Both the position numbers and the translations under genes were made by a program. Below the pieces are notes generated by a model. It was given only the letters and a program-made list of their open reading frames with translations, was not told the DNA's origin and did no database searches. A stretch of 64,000 nt of DNA, taken from assembly GCF_000389635.1 (NCBI RefSeq), contig NC_021182.1:3823925-3887924 (forward strand), given 5' to 3'. Origin of the DNA: Clostridium pasteurianum BC1 (GTDB lineage Bacteria > Bacillota > Clostridia > Clostridiales > Clostridiaceae). Shown piece by piece: positions 24,342-33,700 of the stretch. Positions within the stretch are counted from its first letter, which is position 1. The number at the start of each line of letters is the position of its first letter.

Positions 24342-24480
24342 TTTCTTGTATATTACAAGAAAGTTGTGTAACGTGATTGGAGACAGCTGTAAGGCTGTTT
24401 AAGATCACTCCGGTAACCACGAGTATATTCCTGTTAAGCAGATGAGTGTCAGGGATTTATCATGAAATAACAATACTCCT
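24342..24480 (+). ncRNA. unassigned multi-hairpin segment
   Basis: No gene covers this stretch. In order: TTTCTTGTA-TAT-TACAAGAAA (24342-24362); a nested stem GTGAT...ATCAC enclosing AGACAGC...GCTGTTT (about 24374-24407); and GAGTAT...ATACTC enclosing TTCCTG...CAGGGA (about 24421-24478). Both inner stems use a G-T pair that works only on the plus strand, which favours a plus-strand RNA. No known RNA family was recognised. It could be an RNA gene or a decayed element. Confidence 0.35.
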
Positions 24481-25072
24481 CCCAACATGGAGAAGAAATT
24501 ATTAAGAGTTTAATTTATTCTCTACACCGCACCCTTCTCCGCACTTCTAACAAGTCCTGCTGGCATATCCTCTTTCAGTCTCCACATAAAGCTTATGGGC
24601 TTGTTACCTTCATGACTTACATATTCAGCCTCACCTAGATATGTATATGGCGAAGTTAATCCATTATTTACTTTATATTCTCTTACAAATAAAATTATCT
24701 TATTTCCTGTATTTAAATGATTAATATATCTTTGCCCTGTAGGACTATCCTGTGAAGTTCCACTTTGACTTTGCCAGTGGAATAGTCTTTCATTTATGGC
24801 ATAATCCTCATAAAGTGTTGAAGGTGAAAAGTCCTTTTCAGATTTATTTAGAGTTATGAAAAAATCATCTGTTTTTCTATCACTAAAATATTTGGCACCT
24901 TCTCTAAAAGAAGGCTTTTTATTTTCATTAAAAAATCCAAAAGCAGCCATTATCTGATCTGTAGAATAGCTGCAATGCAACTCTAGGGGATAAATAAATC
25001 CTAAGTCTACAGGTTTAGCAATAAAATCAATGTTTTCATAATTATAAGTAAGTATTTCTATTGCCTCTTCCA

Positions 25073-25362
25073 TTAGCTCTTTATTTTTACAAAGCTGTAT
25101 TAGTGCAGTTTCAAAACTTTCATATTGAAGCTTTTCTGAACAGTCTTGGTAGAAACTATAATATAGCATTCCTAGCATTAATTTTTCTTCTTCATTATAA
25201 TTATCTACCTTATATCCTTAGCTCTTTATTTTTACAAAGCTGTATTAGTGCAGTTTCAAAACTTTCATATTGAAGCTTTTCTGAACAGTCTTGGTAGAAA
25301 CTATAATATAGCATTCCTAGCATTAATTTTTCTTCTTCATTATAATTATCTACCTTATATCC
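25073..25362. repeat. 145-bp exact tandem duplication inside the helicase gene
   Basis: The units 25073-25217 and 25218-25362 look identical by eye, both beginning TTAGCTCTTTATTTTTACAA. Since 145 is not a multiple of three, the second unit shifts the frame. Removing one unit restores a continuous DUF3427 C-terminus. Confidence 0.92.
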
Positions 25363-27056
25363 TTCTATAAATGATCTTAAACTCCTTATAGCAAATTCTA
25401 TAAACTTTCTTGAATTTATATGAAATAAATTTTTAAGTCTTTTTGTTATTATTGCCTCATCTTCATTTTGAAAGTCATTTATTAAACCAGCATCCACCTT
25501 AAGTCTAGAAAAGCTTCTATTACCTTGACTACCATAAAACTCACCTAAAATATAATTGTTATATTTCAAGAAGTTGCCTAAAGTAAGGTTTATTCCTGTA
25601 TCCTTTTCAAAATATTTTAATTTGCTTATTAGATTGGCTTTAGTAATTTTTGCACTCTTTATGTTTCTAAGTACATAATCCTTAGCTTCTTTCTCCAGCT
25701 GTATATAGCATCCCTTAGGAAGTTTTATAAATCCATTATTTATGCTGTATTCTACTGAATGCTTTGATTTACCTATTAAAGCCTTAAATTTTTCTTCAAA
25801 ATTATAATTTTTATGTGCCTGTCCAACAAAATCTAAAACAGTCAAACAGTCTTTGTCCTCAGAAAGTCTAAGCCCTCTTCCAAGCTGCTGAAGAAATACC
25901 GTTAAACTTTCTGTAGGTCTTAGAAATAATACTGTATTCACTTCTGGAATATCTACACCTTCATTATATAAATCCACAGTGAATATAAATTTAATCTCAC
26001 CATTAACCAGCTTTACTTTTGCATCATTTCTTTCCTCTGCTCTACTATCTCCATGTAATGCTAAGGATGGAATTCCAGCTGTAGTAAATCTATCTGCCAT
26101 AAATTGTGCATGTTTTACACTTACACAGAAGCCTAATCCTATTACTGAATTAATATCTGTAACATATTTTTGCACACTAGTTATTATCTGATTAACTCTC
26201 AAATCATTATTAGTATATACATTTTCTAGCTGAGCTCTATCATATCCACCACGAGTCCATTTAAGCTTTGATAAGTCTACTGAATCTGATACAGCAAAAT
26301 ACTGAAAAGGACTTAAAAGTTTTCTATCAATGGCTTCTGGAAGTCTCATCTCTGCTGCCATTCTACCATCAAATCTCTCAAGAACATTTTTACCATCCAT
26401 TCTTTCAGGCGTAGCAGTAAGTCCAAGAAGAATTTTAGGTTTATAATAGTCAAGAAGTTTTGTATATGAAGGTGCTTCTGCATGATGGAATTCATCTACA
26501 ATGATAAAATCATAGAAATCCTCTGTAGTTTTCTCCTGAAGCTTTACACTGTTAAAGCTTTGAATACTCATAAATAGATGGTCTAAAGATGTGGGAACAT
26601 TTCCACCAACAGCTGCCCAAAATTATTATTTTTTAAAATAGCCCTAAATGTACCAAGACTCTGTTTTAATATTTCCTCTCTATGAGCTATAAATAATAAC
26701 CTGTTTCTTTCCTTTTTATTCTGCCTTGCAAAATCTCTATAATCAAAAGTTGCTATTACAGTTTTACCAACACCTGTGGCTGCTACTATGAGATTCTTAT
26801 TTCTACCGTACAATATTCTTTCAGCTTTTAGCTTCTCAAGTATCTCCTTCTGATAAAAGTAGGGAGTTATATCAAAATTAAAGGTGAATTCACTACCACT
26901 ATCTTTTAAAGATTCCCTATTTAAAGATGTCTTTAATCTTATTTCATCTTCCCTGCTTTCAGAATTAAAACTTATAAATTCTGCATCATTCCAATAGCTC
27001 TCAAAGGTAGCTTCAAACTTTTTTATAATATCAAAAGAATCCTTTTCTGTTACTTT

Positions 27057-27189
27057 TGTCCGATGACTACCCACTCTAATACTCCCATCTTCTTCAAAGT
27101 GGGAATAAAGAGTGGCTACGTCCCTGGATAACGATTTCTAAGCATCAGGTGGAACAAAAACTCCACCTGATACTAAGAACTCTGTTTAT
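27057..27189 (-). other. structured insert interrupting the helicase gene
   Basis: The coding frame stops matching after GLEWN (27190) and resumes at KVTEKD (27056). The 133 bp between contain, on the minus strand, an 18-base stem TTCTTAGTATCAGGTGGA with TCCACCTGATGCTTAGAA (one mismatch, one wobble), then CACTCT...TCCCA...TGGGA...AGAGTG. It looks like a compact RNA or a MITE-like element; a close resemblance to repeats in other clostridia is a faint recollection, not a checked match. No clear target duplication was found. Confidence 0.6.
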
Positions 27190-28062
27190 ATTCCATTCTA
27201 GTCCTGAAGTTAAAGCAGCATTTGAGAGATTTGAAGAACCAATATAGGCTGTAGTAAAGCTAGTTTCACGTTTGAATAGATAAGCTTTGGCATGAAGTCT
27301 TGTTCTTTTTGTATCATAGGAAATCTTTATATCAGTATTTTTTAGCTTACTGAGTTCCTCTATAGCTTTATAATCTGTAGCTCCCATGTAGGAAGTGGTT
27401 ATTATTCTAAGCTTATGGTTATCATCCTTTGTAAACTCTCTAAGTTCATCTATTATACATCTTAATCCACTCCACTTTACAAAAGATATTAACAAATCCA
27501 CAGCATCACTGCTTAAAATTTCTTTTTTTATCTCACTCATCATATCAGGTTCTAAGGGTGTTCCCGTAAAAAGAGAACTTTGAGAAAGAGGGGTAACTGG
27601 TCTTGGAGACTTATGTTTATCACCTTTTACTGCTCTTGCATTATTTATTTTAGAATAAAGAGCCGTTAACATCTCTCCCTCTTCATCAATTTTAAAATCT
27701 TCTATACCCTTGTCTTTTGTGAGTTTACTGAGACTTTCTATAAGTTCATTACAAGCTTTTATCTGTGAAAGTAAAGCCTCTTCTTTATCATCAGATTTAT
27801 AGTTTTCCCTTATAAAACGAAGTGATTTTTTTATAACTAAAGATATGTAATTTGAAAGAACAGTTTTCGCTTCCTCTACATCTATAGACTCTTTTTCTAT
27901 AAGATATTTATCCACATCTAAGGCTTTAAGTTTTTCTTTTATTTCTTCATTTATTACCTGTTCATATATTCCCTGGGCCATTTGCTTATTCTTCATATGT
28001 ATCACCTTTTTTTATTTACTCAATATGTATATTATAAAAGCCTCTTTTTTATTTTTGTACTT

Positions 28063-28272
28063 TTATTCATCTTCAACAAACCTAGCTACATCATGACCAC
28101 ACTTTTTACACTTGCCTTTAAGTACAATACCAGCTTTATCATTATGTAAAGTATATCTAACTATAGTAGTCATTCCACAATCAGGACAAAAAACATTTTT
28201 TACTATAAGTTCCTGTATGTTTTTAGGTAGTTCAGCCCATTTTTGAAGGGCTTTAAAATCCGTTACTTCCAT
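28063..28272 (-). CDS. small zinc-ribbon protein
   Basis: 69 residues with CPDC at about residue 29 and CKKC at about 55, a classical two-knuckle zinc ribbon, plus an N-terminal helix (DFKALQKWAELPKNIQELIV). It may bind nucleic acid. It lies five bases downstream of the Nudix gene and 67 bases before the helicase pseudogene on the same strand, so all three were probably one operon. Confidence 0.75.
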   Translation of the reverse strand: MEVTDFKALQKWAELPKNIQELIVKNVFCPDCGMTTIVRYTLHNDKAGIVLKGKCKKCGHDVARFVEDE

Positions 28273-28277
28273 TAATA

Positions 28278-28661
28278 CTATTCCTCCATCAACTTCTCAA
28301 CAAAATATTTATCCGCCGGTGCAAAATTAAAGTTCTTTAATTCTTCTATGCTTACCCATCTGCACTCGTCATGTACTGAAAGCTTTATATTTCCTTTAAC
28401 TATACTTCCCTGAAAAGCTATTAGTTTTATAGTAATTGTATCATATCTATGAATATTTTCTCCAAAATAATTATCAATGGCTATATCTATATTCATTTCC
28501 TCTTTTAGTTCTCTAATAAGTGCTTCTTCTGGAGTTTCTCCTTGCTCTATCTTGCCACCAGGAAACTCCCAGAAGCCGCCCATGCTTTTTCCCTGTTGTC
28601 TTTTTGCTATTAGGATGTTGTCATTATTGTTTTTTAACATGGCTGCTACTACGTTTAGCAT
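28278..28661 (-). CDS. Nudix hydrolase, MutT/8-oxo-dGTP diphosphatase-like
   Basis: 127 residues from the ATG at 28661 (AAGAAGG upstream; an in-frame GTG at 28670 is less likely). The Nudix box GGKIEQGETPEEALIRELKE followed by EMNI is complete (G-x5-E-x7-R-E-x2-E-E-x-G/N-U). RQQGKSMGGFWEFPGG and the C-terminal W-VSIEELKNFNFAPAD match MutT-type enzymes, which sanitise oxidised nucleotides. It is coupled to a Zn-ribbon gene and to a PLD-helicase-DUF3427 gene, a partnership I recall in other Firmicutes. Confidence 0.92.
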   Translation of the reverse strand: MLNVVAAMLKNNNDNILIAKRQQGKSMGGFWEFPGGKIEQGETPEEALIRELKEEMNIDIAIDNYFGENIHRYDTITIKLIAFQGSIVKGNIKLSVHDECRWVSIEELKNFNFAPADKYFVEKLMEE

Positions 28662-28706
28662 TTTTTGCACCTTCTTTTAATAGTGAATCATTCTCTTTTA
28701 ACATTA

Positions 28707-29876
28707 CTAAGATTTTTTTAACGTTAATTTTTCCACAAAATTTCTAAACTCATTATCATCAGTATATCCATCTTTAATTTTAATGTCTAATTCTTCTAAT
28801 AAACTGAATAAAAAATCTTTATCTTTGAGATTATCTATAGATATATCATAGTATGCTATACTCACTTTTATTGAATTGATAATAGAATTTTCATCAGGAA
28901 TAAAACTTTTTACTTTTTCTATTTTATCCTGTAAGTCTTGTTTACTTACATATTCACTTAACAAGTACTCTTTCTTCATTTCCTCTATAGTCTTATTAAA
29001 TTCTTGCTTACATTTATCAATTTGTTTTTGTATATCATTTTCCCTAAATAATTTTTCAACATATTTATTAAATTCCTTTATTCTTTCACATAGTAAAGGA
29101 ATCTTTTCTTTTAAAATGATATATTCTCTTTCTCCAGTGCTAATTAGATTTGCTTTCTTAATTTTTTTAGATTCATAATCAAACTTATTTGAAACTTTTT
29201 TAATTTTATCACTATCATAAAATACTTTTAGACTACTTCTCCATTTATTTAATAGTTTACCTTCTTTCTTAGTTTTTGAAAACATACTTTTAATAATAGT
29301 ATTTATTCCTACTGTTTTATCTGAAAATCTTATACCATTAAACCTTATATTTATGAATTGAATCTTTTTTCTTAGCACCTCTAAATCACAATATGTTACT
29401 TTATTCAAATACTCCATTTCAATTGAATCTATAATCTCTTTTGTTAAATTTGTTGGAATCTTTCCGCTCAATGTTTTATTTCTATTATCCAATAATTTTT
29501 TACTTGATACTTTATCTAACATAAACCCATTAGCAGTTCGTATATTATTTTCATATTCACAATCATAATAAACACAGACAATATCATCTACCGAGAGAAT
29601 ATTTATACCTATTCCTTTAACACACAAAGTAACATCTATCAATTTATGCAATAGCTTTAGATTTTCTAATACTCTATAATTTTTTGTAGATAAATTCATG
29701 TCTTTGTCAATCCAAATAACGATATTATCTCTTCCTAGTATCTTTTCCATTTCTAAAATAGCTTCAATTTCAAATCTTTGTAAATATTTAACCTGCAAAA
29801 ATATATTTTTCTTGGCTGATTTAATAAGTCTTACTCTAAAATTTATATCTATATAATTAACTACAAATTTATTCAT
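28707..29876 (-). CDS. uncharacterised protein, possible degenerate PLD-like N-terminus
   Basis: 389 residues, intact. The start has SAKKNIFLQVKYLQRFEIEA and DNIVIWIDKDMNLSTKNYRV, which loosely resemble the strands of a PLD-type domain but have no H-K-D catalytic motif. The central part is Lys-rich, and about residues 240-320 predict a coiled coil (EKIPLLCERIKEFNKYVEKL, CKQEFNKTIEEMKKEYLLSE). No membrane segment. It lies between the Nudix gene and the debris next to the Wadjet operon, so it may be part of a defence island. No family could be named. Confidence 0.6.
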   Translation of the reverse strand: MNKFVVNYIDINFRVRLIKSAKKNIFLQVKYLQRFEIEAILEMEKILGRDNIVIWIDKDMNLSTKNYRVLENLKLLHKLIDVTLCVKGIGINILSVDDIVCVYYDCEYENNIRTANGFMLDKVSSKKLLDNRNKTLSGKIPTNLTKEIIDSIEMEYLNKVTYCDLEVLRKKIQFINIRFNGIRFSDKTVGINTIIKSMFSKTKKEGKLLNKWRSSLKVFYDSDKIKKVSNKFDYESKKIKKANLISTGEREYIILKEKIPLLCERIKEFNKYVEKLFRENDIQKQIDKCKQEFNKTIEEMKKEYLLSEYVSKQDLQDKIEKVKSFIPDENSIINSIKVSIAYYDISIDNLKDKDFLFSLLEELDIKIKDGYTDDNEFRNFVEKLTLKKS

Positions 29877-30009
29877 ATAAACTCATTCCATTAATATATT
29901 ATTCTACATTAATGTATATTAAAATATTTCAAATTATATACTTTACAAATTTTAGGCATTATTTTTTCCAAGAAAATGCTTTAGTTATACTTAACGTAGT
30001 TTCCAAAAT

Positions 30010-30060
30010 AAGGCTCAACCTCCGAGGCACTAGGAGATGACTGTAAGTCACTCCTCGCTA
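30010..30060 (+). repeat. dispersed palindromic repeat, divergent copy
   Basis: GGCTCAACCTCCGAGGCACTAGGAGATGACTGTAAGTCACTCCTCGCTA (given by its blocks CCTCCGAGG and CTAGGAGATGACTG) matches the copy at 8574 and the right half of the 75-bp family. Confidence 0.65.
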
Positions 30061-30096
30061 CTATTTTTCCCAAGTCACTGTTACCCTTGCGAAGGA

Positions 30097-30198
30097 ATGA
30101 TGACTGAGCTTGCTAAAGAACAATTATGCAGAGTTTTGGGCAATATTGATGGGATCACTGTTGCGGATGCTTTGTATACTTTTGCTGATTATCTATAA
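30097..30198 (+). other. 33-codon reading frame in debris
   Basis: GAAGG precedes an ATG that opens MMTELAKEQLCRVLGNIDGI... ending YTFADYL. It reads like the end of a real protein (regular codon use), but there is no family match and no promoter. Most likely a remnant. The rest of 29877-30468 holds only the repeat at 30010 and AT-rich DNA. Confidence 0.25.
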
Positions 30199-30468
30199 TT
30201 GTTAATTCATTTTTAGAGCAGTTCACTGTTCTTTTATTTTTTACTTATGATTGATAAATTAAAGTGAAATTTTAGGTTAATTTATCTTCTAAATAGGATA
30301 TTTTAAATTGTAAATTTATCGTTTCTTTGGAGAAAATAAATTGCAAAAAGTAGGATAAAACAAAGTGTTAATCAACATCTATTCTTAAATTATAAAATAA
30401 ACTTACTCAATAACTACAATTTTATATATTAAATTTTATCATATTTCTTAAACTATTATCCATGTCTT

Positions 30469-30535
30469 TTAAATATTATAATTTACATAGTTCCCCACAT
30501 TATCTTCACCAGACTCTTCAATAATCATATCCAGT
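30469..30535 (-). pseudogene. C-terminal tip of an SF1 helicase/DUF2726 gene
   Basis: The minus strand reads LDMIIEESGEDNVGNYVNYN and stops. The first part equals LDMIIEESG at the C-terminus of the full helicase 43924-46737, and the DNA is nearly identical there. Homology ends exactly where the palindromic repeat at 30537 starts. Confidence 0.7.
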
Positions 30536-30536
30536 A

Positions 30537-30587
30537 TGCTATGGTGTCAGTCCCACTAGGAGATGGCTGGAAGTCAGCTCCTTGCTA
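30537..30587 (+). repeat. dispersed palindromic repeat at a gene-fusion scar
   Basis: TGCTATGGTGTCAGTCCCACTAGG... CTCCTTGCTA matches the right two thirds of the 75-bp family. On its left is the helicase tip, on its right a DUF1016 fragment, both truncated at its borders. Confidence 0.8.
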
Positions 30588-30745
30588 CTAGAACATTTCT
30601 TGACCAACTATTCTCAACTGTTTTATTTATATACCATAACCTTTCCTCTTTATCTTTTATTTTCCCCATAATAACAATATTATGTGCCCAGGGAATTTGT
30701 GCAACTACTTGTTGCACAAATTCAATATCATATGGTAATAAATTT
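30588..30745 (-). pseudogene. DUF1016/YhcG-type nuclease fragment
   Basis: The minus strand reads LPYDIEFVQQVVAQIPWAHN, then IVIMGKIKDKEERLWYINKT and VENSWSRNVLV, the core of the DUF1016 N-terminal domain (QIPWGHN ... RxWYIxKTIENGWSRNVLV). It is cut on one side by the jetC stop codon region and on the other by the palindromic repeat. It overlaps in homology with the fragment at 13845-14024, so there were at least two such genes. Confidence 0.78.
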
Positions 30746-33700
30746 TTAAAACAATTTAATTTGTTCTTCTATTTTAAATCTTGATGCTACAATTTCTTCC
30801 TTTTCTTCCTCACCTTTTGTATGTTCACTCTTTAAATATTTAACGCCGCTTTTAAGCTTAGAGGATATAAGGTTTAAAACATATATATTATCAAATCTGT
30901 TGTATATGGAATCTCCGCCTAGTCCTGTTAAGCATATAAGCTGAGTATTGCTCTTTTTAGCAATATCAACTAATGGTTTTAAAAGATGCGCGGAACTTGT
31001 TTGTGCAAAAGGATTATCCATTATAAGCACCTTTCCGCTTTCCTTTCTGCTAAAGATATCACTATCATCCTTTCTCATATAGGATAATAAGCTTGATAGT
31101 ATTACAAATGCGGAAAGGAAACCCTCTCCCCCTGAATTTTTTGAAACTTCATCCCAGGAAATCTGTCTTTGCTTATCCTCTTCTATTTTGTATAATTTAA
31201 TATTTACTGTTCCAATTCCAACAACTTCATCATATAACTTATTTATATTGATATTATTGCTGATAATATCTTCTATGTCTTCATTCTGCTCTAAAGCTTT
31301 TATGCTTTGCTCTCTTATTCTCTCAATATATTCCTTTAATCTAACCTTATAAAGCTCTTTATTTTCTTCCCAAGCAGATACACTTATATTTAACATTTTT
31401 AATCTTTTTGCTCCAATAGTTATGGATGAATTGTCGTCTATCTTTTCAATATTCTCATGAACATCTTTTATATACTCTAATATGCTCTCTAATATTTTGC
31501 CCTCTTCTTTTTCTATAAGTTCAATGTCTGCCATTAACTTTTCCATAATCATTCCATAGGAATTAATAACTAAATTCAGCTGTTCCTTAAACTCTCTTGG
31601 TTTTCCGATTAAACTTTTCAGCGTCTGAATTGGCTCTTTGAATAGGCTTTCCTGTTTAAATTCATCCTTTATCTCAACATCAACGACTAAATTTGTAAGA
31701 TTTTTTTCTCTTTCAATTTCTTGTGCTATTACATTATTTAAGTCTCTTTTTAGTTTTCCTACAAAGCTGTCTAATTCATTTAAGTCTATGTTTACATCAA
31801 CTTTATCTGTAATATTTAGATCATTAAACTCATTCAAGCTGGTTAAATTATTTTCAATTTTTGCTATAACTTTATTAACTTCTGCCTTTTTACTATTAGT
31901 TTCAACAATCTCTAATTTCAGTTTTTCTATTTCCAGTTTAAAATCCTTATCTATTAATAAATTCTTAGCTTTCGGCTCATCCTTATTAAACTTAGCTTTA
32001 AGTTTAGCCTTTAAATCTTCTAATTTACTTACAGCGATACCCTGTGCTTTGTCAAATTTATTGTATTCATCCTTTAAATTATTGTATTTTTTATTTTCTT
32101 TTTGGAGTTCATCTTTTAATTCAAACTCCTTCTGCGTATCAAAAGTTTCATTAATATACTCAGCTTCTTTTACTTCATATTTATCAGCCTTCAAAGTAAG
32201 CTCGCTATGTATCTCATCAAATTTTTCATTAAGCTTTTTTATTGAATCTCTTAATTCCTTTTCTGAGCTTGTAATATCCTTTGTCAAAGCATTATACTCA
32301 GATATTAAATCTTCCTTATCCTTTTCAATTAAAGTTCCTGACTTATAAATATTAAACTCTGCAAGCTCCTTTGAAGCTTTTTCCTCTTCATTATTATAAA
32401 AATTAATTGCGCTGTTACACTCTTTTATTTCTTTTTCAATATCACTTATTCTGCTTTCAGCTTTATCTATATGATTATTTATTACACTTAGGCTTTCCAG
32501 TACTCTTTCTAAAGAAATTTTATTCTTTTTATACTTTTCATAGGCTTCTAAAAGTTCTTTAAAAGCTTTTGCTTTATCAATACTTTTTTGAATATCCTTC
32601 TCTAAAAGCTGTACTCTTTCTTTACAATTTTTTAATTCATCCTTGATGCTTAATATACTCTTTTCTAAAGCAATTTCTATTTCTCTTAATTCAGAAGCTT
32701 CCACTTTTAAATTGCTGATTTCTTTTTTTAACCCTTCGTAAACTTCTAAGGTCAAAGCTGAATATTTTATTATGTTTCTTTTTTCTTCGTAAAAAGCAAT
32801 ATTTTCACTCTTTTCATTTATCTTTGCTTGTACTGCTTGTGCTTCTTTAGCTTTATCATCTATCAGCTTTAAAAGCTCTCTTTCATTTAACAGCTTATTA
32901 TTAAAGGATATAAAAAAGCTAACTCCATTTAAGTGAGCGACACCTGCATTTATATTAGCAAAACTTTTCTCAAGATCCTTTCTATTAATTATTGATATTG
33001 GAGAAGAAGTAAATATATCTAAAAGCTCTTTTTCTAGAAGCTCAATTTCTTTAGAATCCATTATTAAGGAGTATGGAATAAAAGGATTATCCTTTACAAG
33101 CTTTTCGTTCTTTTCTAACTGATACCCATTTTTCTTTAACCATTCCATTCCATAAGTTATGCTGATGTCTTTTTCTCTAAGCTTTTCTTCAATATCCTTA
33201 GACAGTTCTAAAACCTTACCTGTTTTAAGTTTTATCAGCTCACTATTTAAATTATCAAATAACTTTTTTAGCTTTACTTCATCCTCTTTTAACAAATCTA
33301 TTTTTCTGTCAAAAGCATTGATTATACTTTCATTATCAAAAACCTTATCTTCCTCAAAATCAATAAACTTAATTATTTCCTTTCTTCTCTCTATTTCCTC
33401 TTCTGCCTTTTCAAGTTCTGAATTTTTATTGTTCAATTTATTTTTAACATCAGAGTTTTTTTCTAAATTGCGTATTTTTTCACTTTCTTTACTTTTTAAT
33501 TTTTCTTCATCCTGCAGTATTTTTTCACTGACATTTTTTCTTTCTTTATCCAGCGTATTGCCTTCATCGTTAATTTCTTTATCAATACTAAGCAATCTTT
33601 CCTCGTCAAAATATGCTTCAATATTTCTAAATAAATTAAAACCAGAGCTTCTGTTAAAGCCTTCCTCTAATTTATCAAAGGATGAAATTTCAGCTGAAAG

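Larger units (their letters stand above)
24522..27996 (-). pseudogene. PLD-DEAD/DEAH helicase-DUF3427 protein, broken by three lesions
   Basis: Reading from 27996: an N-terminal PLD-like nuclease domain (LHAKAYLF, AYIGSSNLSNAALTSGLEWN), then after an insertion KVTEKDSFDII..., Walker A AATGVGKTVIA, DEFHHA box, GLTATPERMDG, the helicase C domain (QQLGRGLRLSEDKDCLTVLD), and the C-terminal DUF3427 region (NKIILFVREYKVNNGLTSPY). Lesion 1: about 133 bp of foreign structured DNA at 27057-27189. Lesion 2: a one-base loss near 26607, after which the frame resumes as GNVPTSLDHLFMSIQ. Lesion 3: a 145-bp tandem duplication at 25073-25362. Such proteins are thought to act in defence against or processing of foreign nucleic acid. 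Followed upstream by Zn-ribbon and Nudix genes on the same strand. Confidence 0.88.

Noticed and set aside
24342-24480. Group II intron fragment
   Set aside because: No domain V sequence and no similarity to the intron at 47090-50427 could be seen.
31638-32348. 236-codon plus-strand frame antisense to jetC
   Set aside because: It is the complement of a Lys/Glu-rich coiled coil, giving Ser/Phe/Leu-rich nonsense; no ribosome site.
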